Assembly: GCF_002999135.1 (NCBI RefSeq)
Contig: NZ_CP027229.1
Location: forward strand, 1,694,001 to 1,758,000
DNA from: Capnocytophaga sp. oral taxon 878
GTDB taxonomy: Bacteria > Bacteroidota > Bacteroidia > Flavobacteriales > Flavobacteriaceae
DNA length: 64,000 nucleotides
Reading direction: 5' to 3'
Shown here: piece after piece, positions 35,082 to 44,447 of the stretch
Position numbering within the stretch: the stretch's first letter is position 1
Layout: each line of letters opens with the position of its first letter
Position numbers and translations under genes: made by a program
The notes under the pieces: model-generated
What the model was told of the DNA's origin: nothing
Seen by the model: only the letters and a program-made list of their open reading frames with translations
The model's database searches: none

Positions 35082-36122
35082 TTACAAATCTCTTAAATTA
35101 TACATTACAACATCATTACCTATTTTCTTATCATCAATAAGAGCATAAAGAGTATTCTCTTTTATTGTGATTGAAGTAACATTATAATCTAACTGTAACA
35201 TACTTATAGGTTTGCCTTCCCAATCGTATATGTGTACTATATTTCCTGCATAAAAAGCATTCTCAGGACTTTGTATTTTTCCAGAATACAGAGCAAAAAC
35301 ATACTTATCAGTAGCTGTTACTGATAAGTACCCCCAACGTGTTTTTTTAGTAGGAAGAAAGTTAGGGGTTCCTCCTATATTTTCTGTAGCAAATTCTGGA
35401 GAAAAATATTCTATACGATGTATTTCTTCTGCTTGTTTTTGGGCAGCATTCCATTCAAAAAACTGTATAATGCCACCATAACGTGTAGCTAAAGCAAATC
35501 TATTGCCATTAGGTTCCTTGCATATTTGGGATTGATAAGCCAATCCTAATACTTGGAAAGGTGTATTTGTATATGTTTCTTTATTAACAGGATAATTGCC
35601 TGTAGTTACAACATTTTCTCCTTGAGCATCCAATACTAAAAGTCTTTTTTTATCAGGGAAAAAACCACTTGCTATATAGTAAGGAGGTATTTCTATCACC
35701 GAGAGTATATAGCTTTCTTCTATTTGGAAAAGTTTTTTTGGATTTGTTTTTTTTGCAACAACACTATCCAAGTCATATTTCAAAAAACTCATTTTGCCAA
35801 AATCAAATACTTTAAAAGCATTTTGTTCAACAATGACAGCTCCAGGATTCATTAGTTCGTCTGGTCCTCCTCCTCGCGTGCCAAAATGATATGCTTGGTA
35901 AGGCTTTTTCAAGTCGATAGCTGTAAAAAGAGTTTTTGTATGCTCATCGTGGAGTAACAGTTTATCACCTACCATTTCTATTGAAAAGGCTTTTCCTAAT
36001 GAATCTCCAATGAACCAACGTTCACCGGTAAGCGTTAAAGTTTTAGGAAAGTCTTCTTTTTTAGAAGAAATATTGCAACTGCTTATAGTCATAGACAGAA
36101 GTAAATAAAATAATTCTTTCAT
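35082..36122 (-). CDS. BF3164/TolB-like six-bladed propeller lipoprotein
   Basis: A 346-residue lipoprotein: MKELFYLLLSMTISSCNISS (lipobox ISSC). The body shows AYHFGTRGGGPDELMNPGAV, FDFGKMSFLKYDLDS and, near the C-terminus, HIYDWEGKPISMLQLDYNVT, typical of the BF3164/TolB-like propeller group rather than the GQGPGE family around it. It follows the 36213 gene by 90 bases and may be co-transcribed with it. Function unknown. Confidence 0.75.
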   Translation of the reverse strand: MKELFYLLLSMTISSCNISSKKEDFPKTLTLTGERWFIGDSLGKAFSIEMVGDKLLLHDEHTKTLFTAIDLKKPYQAYHFGTRGGGPDELMNPGAVIVEQNAFKVFDFGKMSFLKYDLDSVVAKKTNPKKLFQIEESYILSVIEIPPYYIASGFFPDKKRLLVLDAQGENVVTTGNYPVNKETYTNTPFQVLGLAYQSQICKEPNGNRFALATRYGGIIQFFEWNAAQKQAEEIHRIEYFSPEFATENIGGTPNFLPTKKTRWGYLSVTATDKYVFALYSGKIQSPENAFYAGNIVHIYDWEGKPISMLQLDYNVTSITIKENTLYALIDDKKIGNDVVMYNLRDL

Positions 36123-36212
36123 ATATTTTTATATTTAAAAATTTCTACCTGCATAGTTGTAAGTAACATTGGCACCTTTTCTTTGTAGGGTAACGGAGGA
36201 GGATCTACAAAC

Positions 36213-37343
36213 TTACTTTATTTTTGCTGTAAATAACAGAGGATTATCATCTATTTTCAAATTAGAAAAAGGTTCTTCTACTTTTTGCTTACTATCTAAT
36301 AACCATTGAGTAGGTACTGTAAAAAGTACTTTATCATTTTGGGCAAAAAAGATGAAATCATTATCTTGAAAAGGAAGGGGTGTAGGAGTTGGTAAAAAAA
36401 CATCATCAATAATACTATCATAAGAAATAGAATGATGTGTAAGTTTATCATATTCCACTAAGTATTTCTTTCCTTTATAATAACACTGAAAAAAGAGTTT
36501 GTTTTCAGTTTCAAATACATTGTAAGTGCTATTCACATAATTGTGTTTCTTTATTTCCTGAAAAAATTCAAACACATTGGCAAAATGATGTTTTTCATAA
36601 AAACTAGTAGGTATATTACCTTCATAGTATGAAATAGCATATTTAGGTTCTAATTTGTTAGGTTGTAGGGTATAGATAGTATCATTAAAAGGTTCAAAGA
36701 ACAACAATTCGTTTTTTCTTTTATAAAAATTTATCAGGTTAAAGATATGCAGATATTTACTTTTATTTTTGTCTATTTCAGCAAAAGCAGCATTATGTTT
36801 AGGAGCTAATACTCTAAATTTGTATTTATTATTTTCATCTCGTTCATTACCATTGTAGACAAATAAGTTATTATCATTACGAATAAACTTAATAGCCAAA
36901 AAGTTTAGTGGAATTTCACTTAGGTATTTGTTGTTATAATCGTATTGTAGTATTTTTTTTTGATTTTTATCTAATACTTCTATTACTTGAAGATTATCAT
37001 CTACGAAAAAGTCAGAAATAGAGGTGTATTCGCCACGCCCTATACCGCAATGTTTAATAGTTTGTATTAGTTCACCTTTATAATTGAAAATGAGGATACT
37101 TTTATTACTTTCCAAAAACACTAAACTATCTGTAAAATTAATTTTAGCTTCAGGTTCAACTAGTATTGTATCTGATGTTTCTAAAGGGATAACTTCTATA
37201 TCTGAAAAAATATGAGAAAGATGAACAGGTTTATCTTCTAATTGTACTGAAATAGAAGTAAGTTCATCATCTTTGCTACTTTGAATATTACAACTAATCA
37301 TCAAAGTTACTAATAAATAGGATAATAGTATAATAAATTTCAT
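36213..37343 (-). CDS. Six-bladed beta-propeller lipoprotein, divergent
   Basis: A 376-residue lipoprotein: MKFIILLSYLLVTLMISCNI (lipobox MISC). It shows the standard Bacteroidota 6-bladed layout: IFSDIEVIPLETSDTILVEP, SILIFNYKGELIQTIKHCGI, then GRGEY. It is clearly separate from the six close paralogues. It has its own promoter at 37479-37509, in the shared cassette. Function unknown. Confidence 0.75.
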   Translation of the reverse strand: MKFIILLSYLLVTLMISCNIQSSKDDELTSISVQLEDKPVHLSHIFSDIEVIPLETSDTILVEPEAKINFTDSLVFLESNKSILIFNYKGELIQTIKHCGIGRGEYTSISDFFVDDNLQVIEVLDKNQKKILQYDYNNKYLSEIPLNFLAIKFIRNDNNLFVYNGNERDENNKYKFRVLAPKHNAAFAEIDKNKSKYLHIFNLINFYKRKNELLFFEPFNDTIYTLQPNKLEPKYAISYYEGNIPTSFYEKHHFANVFEFFQEIKKHNYVNSTYNVFETENKLFFQCYYKGKKYLVEYDKLTHHSISYDSIIDDVFLPTPTPLPFQDNDFIFFAQNDKVLFTVPTQWLLDSKQKVEEPFSNLKIDDNPLLFTAKIK

Positions 37344-37558
37344 TTCTTTATATTTTAAATTTTGCAGTGAAGAAGCGAACCAAAAATAAATAACACTCTT
37401 AAGTTCATTTTATCACCTCTTTAGATTGCTTTTTCTTATCTACAAACAAGAAAGACATAAGCCCTTATAATTTTGGGACAAATATAGAATGCTTTTGTAA
37501 AACTTGCAAATTTAAAATGTTAATTTTTAAGCGCTTTTTTAATTAATAGACAATAAAA
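37344..37558. other. Intergenic cassette with promoter
   Basis: Same modular layout as at 31.9-32.2 kb: leader, TATATTTG promoter, AAATTTAAAATGTTAA segment, then hairpin 4. No gene seen. Confidence 0.6.
37479..37509 (-). promoter_or_regulatory. Promoter for the 36213 propeller gene
   Basis: Minus strand: TTG at 37509-37507, 20-base spacer, TATATTTG at 37486-37479. Confidence 0.65.
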
Positions 37559-37590
37559 AACTCTCTCATTCTTTTACGAATAAGAGAGTT
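37559..37590 (-). terminator. Terminator hairpin 4
   Basis: Same 8-bp AACTCTCT/AGAGAGTT stem and T run on the minus strand, 58 bases after the stop at 37648. Confidence 0.8.
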
Positions 37591-37647
37591 ATATACATAG
37601 AATATTTTAGCTAAAAGGTTTTATGAGTAATACTTCCAAACAGAAAG

Positions 37648-38873
37648 TTAAAACTCTTTTAAAGTGAAATATACTAATATAGGGTTATCATCATCTTTAA
37701 AGTGTTTAGTTTTCTCTTTATCAGCCTTCGAAAGAAGAATATTATCTTTGAGAGTTTCATAATTATCTGAATGAGGCTTAAAAAAACTAATAAATTCATC
37801 GCCAAAAGTAGCTATAGGAAAAGCTATAAATGCAAATGATTTTTCTTTTGTACTTATAGAGCTATTACCTCCTATCATATTGCCTGTTTTCTTATCACGA
37901 TAAACTATACCTTCATAGTTTTTAAATTCATTTTGCACAAAAAAAGCATTCTGATTATAAGTTTCAAGGTAATCACCCAAGCAATAATAATAATCATTAT
38001 GATAAGCTGCTTTTTTAAAAACATCAAATGTATCGCCATAAATATATTTGCGAGGCAATTTTTTATCATAATCTAATACAAACTCTGCCGATAGCTTATT
38101 ATTCTTATAGTTATACTGATAAATAGTATCTGATATCTCTGAAGTTATCTTTACCAAATCACCTACCTTATGAAGGTAATTATTTGCAGAAAAGGCTCGT
38201 ATTTTTTTATGTTCGGGTAGGGCTACTGAATTCAGTTTAAAATTCTTTGTTGTAAATAGTAATCTGTAATTTTGTTTGTCTTCCATCTGGATATCACTTC
38301 GTCCTGTAAGTACTTTCATCACATAGCCTTTGGGAGTAACTGCTAAATTATAAAACCCCAAAGGCAATTTTTCTTGACGGAGATAATTACCTTGTTTATC
38401 AAAGAAAAGAAAAAACGAATGTTGGTATGCCACAAGCTCATTATTTTGAAAATCATAGTCGATATCATAAAGGCGTTGTAATTCACCAGGTCCTTGCCCG
38501 TGTGAAAGGCGTTTTACAAATTTACCATCTTTAGTAAAGATAATAATACTACCTTCTTTATATCTATCCATTATATAAATATACTCATCAGTAGTAATTA
38601 TTTTTTGAATATGATCTAATAGGCTTTTATTTGTAGTTTCTAAAGGTACAAGCCTTACCGTTTTTAATATGCTACCAAAATCAAATTCTTTTTCTTCTCC
38701 TAAAAAAGGATTAAGATTAAGATGTTTAGTTTGTGAGGTTTCAGGAGTTATGATTTGGGTATCATCCAACAGTAATGTCGCTATTTCTTCTTCAGTATAA
38801 CGACTCCCCGTCATTCTTCCTGTTTGCAGGCTACTAAAAATAAAACAAATAGAGAATTAATAACTTTTTTCAT
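37648..38873 (-). pseudogene. Frameshifted six-bladed propeller lipoprotein, subtype A
   Basis: The intact-looking signal peptide starts at ATG 38873 (MKKVINSLFVLFLVAC) but one base is missing directly after the lipobox Cys codon: paralogues read TGCCAAACAGG, this copy TGCAAACAGG (near 38825). The frame then stops after KQEE. The rest (388 codons from 38814, including GQGPGELQRLYDIDY and VYFTLKEF) is open and undamaged. A protein begun at the internal ATG 38814 would lack an export signal. Either a recent null allele, a reversible slip, or a sequencing error. Confidence 0.8.
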
Positions 38874-38909
38874 ATAAAGGTTTTATGAGTAATACTTCCA
38901 AACAGAAAA

Positions 38910-40130
38910 TTAAAACTCTTTTAAAGTGAAATACAACAATATAGGGTTATCATCGTCCTTAAACTGTTTGATTTTTTCTTTATCGGCCTCAGAAATATAT
39001 TTGCTGTTTTTTAAAACAGCATAATCATTAGCATCAGGGGTGTATAAGGAAACAAAATTATCACCCGCTACCGCTATAGGAAACCCAAAAAAAGGTATTT
39101 CACTACGATTAAAACTTGTTATGGCTCCTCCTATCATATTGCCCGTTCTTTTATCTCGAAAAATAATATTTTGATAGCCATTATAATAATTTTGGAGAAA
39201 GAATACATTTTGAGAAAATGTCTCAAGGTAGTCTCCTATATTAAAATAGCAATCATTATTTTGAGAATACCTTTCAAAAACACTAGAATCATCTCCGTAA
39301 ATATACTTTTTAGGAAGTTTTTTATCGTAATCTAAAACAAATTTGGTATATAGTTTATCCTTTTTTGCATCATATTTGTAAATACTATCAGAAAAATGCC
39401 CTGTTAAACTTATCAAACTATCATTTTTATATATATAATAATAAGCTGACAGTGCTTTTATATCTTTCGTTTGAGATATAGCTACAGATTCCAAACTAAA
39501 ATCAGTTTTTGTAAACAAAAAAGCATAGTTCTTTTTTTCATTTAGGTGTGTATTACCTTGTTTAGGAATAGCTTTGAATATATAGCCATTATCAACCGCT
39601 ATAAAATTATAAAAGTTAATAGGCAATCGTTCTTGACGAAGATAGTTCCCTTCTTTATCAAAAAACAGAAAAAAAGAATGCTGGAAAGCTATTAACTCTT
39701 TTGTATCAAAGTTATAATCAATGTCGTAAAGACGTTGCAGTTCGCCAGGTCCTTGACCGTGTGAAAGACGTTTTACAAATTTACCTTCAGCCGTAAAAAT
39801 GATAATACCTCCTCGTTTAAATCTATCGAATATATAGATATAGTTATCGGTAATAATAATCTTAAGAATTCCATCAACCAAACTTTCTTCTGTTGTTTCT
39901 AAGGCAACTAATTTTACTTTTTCTACCATACTACCTAAATCAAATTCCTTTTTCCCAAGAAAAGGAGTAAGATCTAAATGGGTAGCCATTTTTTCTTCAG
40001 GAACCAATATTTTAGTATCACCTAAATGCAGGGAGGCTATTTGTTGTTCAGTAAAACGAACCTCTTTAGGAGTGTTATTATGGCAGGCTACTAAAAATAA
40101 AACAAATAGAGAATTAATAACTTTTTTCAT
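38910..40130 (-). CDS. Six-bladed beta-propeller lipoprotein, A/B chimera
   Basis: A 406-residue lipoprotein whose signal peptide is subtype A (MKKVINSLFVLFLVAC) and whose mature part is subtype B (HNNTPKEVRFTEQQIASLHL, THLDLTPFLGKKEFDLG, KRLSHGQGPGELQRLYDIDY). The upstream leader is also subtype A. The switch falls at the lipobox Cys codon, as does the frameshift in the next copy. The body is close to the product at 44448. It lies between the O-antigen-ligase-like gene and the frameshifted copy. Function unknown. Confidence 0.82.
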   Translation of the reverse strand: MKKVINSLFVLFLVACHNNTPKEVRFTEQQIASLHLGDTKILVPEEKMATHLDLTPFLGKKEFDLGSMVEKVKLVALETTEESLVDGILKIIITDNYIYIFDRFKRGGIIIFTAEGKFVKRLSHGQGPGELQRLYDIDYNFDTKELIAFQHSFFLFFDKEGNYLRQERLPINFYNFIAVDNGYIFKAIPKQGNTHLNEKKNYAFLFTKTDFSLESVAISQTKDIKALSAYYYIYKNDSLISLTGHFSDSIYKYDAKKDKLYTKFVLDYDKKLPKKYIYGDDSSVFERYSQNNDCYFNIGDYLETFSQNVFFLQNYYNGYQNIIFRDKRTGNMIGGAITSFNRSEIPFFGFPIAVAGDNFVSLYTPDANDYAVLKNSKYISEADKEKIKQFKDDDNPILLYFTLKEF

Positions 40131-40304
40131 ATAAAATGGCTTTTAAAATATACTTTTCTAAAATAAATTACTTGCTTTTACATCATTTGTAACAGCTAAT
40201 ATTACTTCACTTGTATAAACTTCCTTAATAACTACTTTTATTACTAGTAATTAAATGTAAAATGCTTTCCTAAAAATTCAAAATGATTATATTATAAATA
40301 AAAC

Positions 40305-41900
40305 TCAATAACAATCTATAATAGTTTGGGCTTGTTTTCGCATTTCACTAATAGCAGGAGAGTATACTTTAATAGGAGTGTATAGCACCTTATTAGCTGC
40401 CCATAACAGTTTATTAGGATGATAATAAGCACTATCAGAATAGAGCTTAGTAAGAAGATAGTAAGGGTATATACGGTTAGGCAAAAGGTAAGTTGATTCC
40501 AGTAGAACAGCTTCTGCTTTGTCATATTGTTGCATTTGCTGGTAATTACGCCCTTGTAAATTGTAAAACATGGGGTCAGCACTGATGGCAAGTCCACGCT
40601 CAATTACTATATTAGCTTGGTGGTATTGAGCTACGGCATTAAGAATACTAGCATACTCAAATATAAAATTAGGATTACTATTAAGGGTGGGGTACAACAG
40701 AGTATAGTTGTTTTCTATGATCTCAAATTGCTTATTCCTATAAAGTATTGCTAGTTGTTGCCATTGCTTTTCTGCTTGGTGGTAGTTATAAAGTTTGGAA
40801 AAACAATAGATTATAGGTATTATAAAAACTATACTTGTCAACACCCCTAAAAAATATTTTTTACAGCTAATAACTTGGGAATGAGAACCTATACTAGCTA
40901 TAAGTACTATTGTTATAAGAAATTGCCACAAATAGAAGGGGTAAGAGGCAAAGGCAAAAGTAGCAAAGGCTATAAGAGCTCCTGCAGCTCCATATTGCTT
41001 ATTCTTCAGTGAATGGTAGAAAATAGAGATGAATAATAAGAGCCAAAGAAGTAAACCTAAAGCTCCTTGTTCTATCCATAGGCGGAGGTACTCATTAAAG
41101 GCATATTCAGGAACTCCAGCTACAGATTTCTCAATCTCAGTACCATTATTCTTAAAGTAGTTTTGTTGGGCAAGGGCATAATTATGGGCAAAGCTGCCCA
41201 ATCCTTCACCTACAAGCCCTTGCTGTATTGCCGCTTTGGTGCTTAGTTTCCATATCAAGAGTCTGCCATTAGCCGAGTCCTTTTTTAGTTGATATCCTCC
41301 ATAGGCAAGAGCTATGATAATAGTAGAAAAAATAAGAGAGATGTAAAAAAGTTTACTTTTAGGTTGCTTTTTTAACCATAAGCTAATGTGTTCCCATTGC
41401 ATTAGCAATAATACTATACCACAGCCTAACAAAGCTGCTATCCAAGCAGTGCGGCTAAGGGTAGCTGGCAACATTATTATATAAGGTATTAATAGGCTTA
41501 GAAACACATTATACCAAGGGCTTTTCTGGTGTTTTAACAGGTAAGTGTAGTGTATACCTAAAGGCAGTAATACAGCCAAAAAACCACCATAAGGTCCCGG
41601 GTTAAAGAAAGAACCTGTAATTTTAAAACGGTTATGACCTGCAGGTAGCCAACCATATAGTTGTGCCAAGCCCCATAAAGCTTCGGTACAGCCCCATAAT
41701 AAGAGGAATGTTATAGCTATTACAGTAGCTTTGCGGAAATAGCTAAACACAAGCCTCAGCAAGCCCCAACCACTAAAGCAGAGCAGGACTGCCCATAGTC
41801 CTTGTGGTGAAAGAGCTTGGGTATAATTATATGTGAAGAGAAAACACCCTAAAAGTAAAAGTGCTAAAAAAGAGGAAATATGTTTAGATTTTAGAGACAT
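40305..41900 (-). CDS. O-antigen ligase-like (Wzy_C) membrane protein with TPR tail
   Basis: A 531-residue polytopic protein with about ten or more membrane segments. The GSFFNPGPYGGFLA motif near residue 93 and the periplasmic loop NGRLLIWKLSTKAAIQQG then LVGEGLGSFAHNYALAQ are hallmarks of the O-antigen ligase/polymerase family, which transfers lipid-linked glycans in the periplasm. The last ~150 residues read as TPR-like helices (QQMQQYDKAEAVLLEST). Its ATG overlaps the transglutaminase-like stop by one base, so the two are coupled. Acceptor not predictable; could be protein or lipid. Confidence 0.8.
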   Translation of the reverse strand: MSLKSKHISSFLALLLLGCFLFTYNYTQALSPQGLWAVLLCFSGWGLLRLVFSYFRKATVIAITFLLLWGCTEALWGLAQLYGWLPAGHNRFKITGSFFNPGPYGGFLAVLLPLGIHYTYLLKHQKSPWYNVFLSLLIPYIIMLPATLSRTAWIAALLGCGIVLLLMQWEHISLWLKKQPKSKLFYISLIFSTIIIALAYGGYQLKKDSANGRLLIWKLSTKAAIQQGLVGEGLGSFAHNYALAQQNYFKNNGTEIEKSVAGVPEYAFNEYLRLWIEQGALGLLLWLLLFISIFYHSLKNKQYGAAGALIAFATFAFASYPFYLWQFLITIVLIASIGSHSQVISCKKYFLGVLTSIVFIIPIIYCFSKLYNYHQAEKQWQQLAILYRNKQFEIIENNYTLLYPTLNSNPNFIFEYASILNAVAQYHQANIVIERGLAISADPMFYNLQGRNYQQMQQYDKAEAVLLESTYLLPNRIYPYYLLTKLYSDSAYYHPNKLLWAANKVLYTPIKVYSPAISEMRKQAQTIIDCY

Positions 41901-43828
41901 TAACTTTTATTTTGTTTCAGTATCTTCTCTTCTTCAAAAGTAGGAAACACTTGTCTATTATCATAAAAGAAGAGCTGTTCTTCTTTGCCTCGAGTGAGGT
42001 TTTTAAGCCAAAGTACAGCATTCTTAGGAGCTTGAAAATACAATATTGGCAGATCACTAGCTTTTTGTATGCCCAATGACGTCCAACCTTTGCTACCATT
42101 ATTGTAAAAAAGCTCATAGTTATCACCTTCCCTAATAAAATTATCATCATTACGAGGGATAAGTATTACCTTGCTAACAAGTTGTGGGGTATTACTTTTA
42201 AAAAAAATACTTGTTCCAGTCTCCCACGTGTTAAAAAATGAGACAGGGTCGTTATCAGTACAATTCTTAAGTTGGTAAAGAGCTACATCTTTCCAAGGTT
42301 TTCCATTGCTATAGATAGTATCAAAAGTTATTTCACGATTATTTTTATTATAAAAATGTATTTCAGCTATAGAAAGCACTGAGTCTTTAGGTACTTCGTA
42401 CTGAAAGTAATGATAGGGTTTTGAGGGGTGTAGGGGGATATTGATCACATTTTCAGGAGGAAGCTTCTGCATTAAGTGTAGCCTTTCGGCAAAGGAAAAA
42501 TCAACCTGATTACTACCCTTTATTTGGGTGCCTAACAACCAGTTCTTATAGCGGGCAGTACTGTTTTTACGCAAAGGATACTTGCGGGTAAGAGCTACAG
42601 TCTGGTTTTCTTGTGGCTGAAAAATATGTACCTTACCTTTTTTTAACATAAAAGGATAGGCTATAGGAGTAAGCTTATTATTTTCATAACTAAGAGGTTG
42701 GTAGATAACAAAAGGCTCTATATTCTCAAAAATAGCAGAACTATTTTCTATTTTACCTTGTCCCACTACATACCAGCCATTGCGTGCTGTAAAAACACCT
42801 ATAAAAGCGTTTTTTGCAACTTTTTGTAGAGGAATATTCACTTGGTTTTTGCCAAAATACTCCTCAGTAACATCTTTTACAAAAGGATTGCGAAGTGTAG
42901 GAGGTAACATTTGTCGGTTAGTAAGTGCTCCTTGCCAAGCGTAGGTCATACGTTTTACTTTTCCTTTTTTGCGTTTGTCAGTAAAAGCAACATCACGGGT
43001 TGCAGCAAATTGTTCATACCAAAAAGGCAAGTATTTACCAGTAGTATCACGTAGTACATTCCATTCGTGTTTAGACTGGAATTCTGGAGAGTAAGGGTAA
43101 ATATCAGTAGTTACAGGTATACCTACAGAGCGCATCACATAGGTAGCAATATCACAAGCTTCACGACAAGTTCCTATATGCGTTTGTAACTGAAAAATAG
43201 CTCCTTGTCGTGGTATACCAAAATCTACAAAGTAGTAAAACTTTTCAGTTTTTAGGTAATTGGATAATCTATTACAAGCCTCTACTACATCTGTACCCTG
43301 ATAGAGGGAATCTAAGATAGGATTATACTTATCATAGTATCGTTTTCGCCATTGAGTAAGGGGTTCTTCGGCTATACGATAGGGCAGAATAAGTTCACAA
43401 AAATCATCAAAAGGCAAGTGTTTGTTCCAAGGTTTGGTTTGCCATACCGTAAATGCCAAATCTATATTCTCAATAAGCATAGCGGCAGTTACCTGCTGCA
43501 CATCGTGCTTTATTACAGGTTTTGAATGTTGTTGCCAACGTATACCTTTCTGGCGTTCTGCTTCCGTTAAATCCCATCGTTGGAATATATCACTTAGCAA
43601 GCCTTTAATACTATCTATTTCGGCACTTTGGGGGTAGCTGTAATAGGGCATATTTTCAATAAGATATACCGCAGCTTTGTATTTAAGGCTATCACCCTCA
43701 TAGTGTTGTAGTACTTTTTCTAATTCAGTACGGTTACTACCTGCTTGCTCTAAAGCAAAAGCTACTCTCTCATTCTTTTGCGAACAAGAGAGTAGTATAA
43801 GTAGAATAAGAAACAAGATATATTTCAT
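41900..43828 (-). CDS. Transglutaminase-like lipoprotein
   Basis: A 642-residue lipoprotein with lipobox LLSC (Cys15). A transglutaminase-like core is visible: THIGTCREACDIATYVMRSV (Cys221 as nucleophile candidate) and SKHEWNVLRD (His254), with an Asp nearby (DTTGKYLPF). The C-terminal half is beta-rich (STVRYKNWLLGTQ-like) and not recognised. The superfamily includes crosslinking enzymes, proteases and inactive members. The first codons contain the hairpin sequence that recurs as terminators downstream of other propeller genes. It is coupled to the genes on both sides (10-base gap and 1-base overlap). Confidence 0.75.
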   Translation of the reverse strand: MKYILFLILLILLSCSQKNERVAFALEQAGSNRTELEKVLQHYEGDSLKYKAAVYLIENMPYYSYPQSAEIDSIKGLLSDIFQRWDLTEAERQKGIRWQQHSKPVIKHDVQQVTAAMLIENIDLAFTVWQTKPWNKHLPFDDFCELILPYRIAEEPLTQWRKRYYDKYNPILDSLYQGTDVVEACNRLSNYLKTEKFYYFVDFGIPRQGAIFQLQTHIGTCREACDIATYVMRSVGIPVTTDIYPYSPEFQSKHEWNVLRDTTGKYLPFWYEQFAATRDVAFTDKRKKGKVKRMTYAWQGALTNRQMLPPTLRNPFVKDVTEEYFGKNQVNIPLQKVAKNAFIGVFTARNGWYVVGQGKIENSSAIFENIEPFVIYQPLSYENNKLTPIAYPFMLKKGKVHIFQPQENQTVALTRKYPLRKNSTARYKNWLLGTQIKGSNQVDFSFAERLHLMQKLPPENVINIPLHPSKPYHYFQYEVPKDSVLSIAEIHFYNKNNREITFDTIYSNGKPWKDVALYQLKNCTDNDPVSFFNTWETGTSIFFKSNTPQLVSKVILIPRNDDNFIREGDNYELFYNNGSKGWTSLGIQKASDLPILYFQAPKNAVLWLKNLTRGKEEQLFFYDNRQVFPTFEEEKILKQNKS

Positions 43829-43837
43829 AAGTGGCTT

Positions 43838-44446
43838 TTAGTTAAAGAATTTTGCTTGCACTGCCTCTAAATATCTCTCATCTATAGAAGGTGAACCTTT
43901 ATCGGGTACAAAAACATTTAGTACTGTAAGAGTACTATCTATTACAAAATAGTAAGGATAGCCTAATTCTTCTGCTGGAAGGGGTAAAGCTGTTACATTA
44001 GCAACATTTAAACTATCTATTTGGTAAGTAGGTTTTAATTGATTGAAAAGCATATTATTTCTATACCCACCCAAGAAAAGTACGTTTTCAGCTTTGAGTA
44101 TAGGCAGCTTGTTTTTGAGCATTTGTATAGAGTAGTTCACACAGCTCTCGCAGTTGTTTTCCAAAAACCTACTTACTATCAGGTATTTTTGCCCTTTGTT
44201 AAAAAAGGCTTTTAGGGGAATTAGTGTACTTCTACTGTCTTTTACAAGCTCCTCACCTAAATTAAAACCTATATTATTAAGGGTAATTTCAGTAATTTTT
44301 TCAATAGACCGTTTAGTTGTAAGCTGCTCTCTTAAGGCAGTTATAACTACAGCTGTTTGCTTTTTGAATTGGTAATAGTTTATTACAAAACCTATCATTA
44401 CCCCTAATAAAATCAAAAATAAAAGATATAACAAATTCTTTTTCAT
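43838..44446 (-). CDS. Membrane-anchored CxxC (thioredoxin-like) protein
   Basis: A 202-residue protein with one N-terminal membrane segment (about 5-24) and a periplasmic domain. Its FLENNCESCVNYSIQ motif (Cys99, Cys102) follows a KYLIVSRFLE strand, as in thioredoxin-fold redox proteins, and GYPYYFVIDSTLTVLNVFVP looks like the cis-Pro region and last strand. It may reduce or shuffle disulfides in the four-cysteine NVEALA peptide encoded upstream; that is inference. It begins one base after the propeller stop. Confidence 0.7.
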   Translation of the reverse strand: MKKNLLYLLFLILLGVMIGFVINYYQFKKQTAVVITALREQLTTKRSIEKITEITLNNIGFNLGEELVKDSRSTLIPLKAFFNKGQKYLIVSRFLENNCESCVNYSIQMLKNKLPILKAENVLFLGGYRNNMLFNQLKPTYQIDSLNVANVTALPLPAEELGYPYYFVIDSTLTVLNVFVPDKGSPSIDERYLEAVQAKFFN

Positions 44447-44447
44447 T

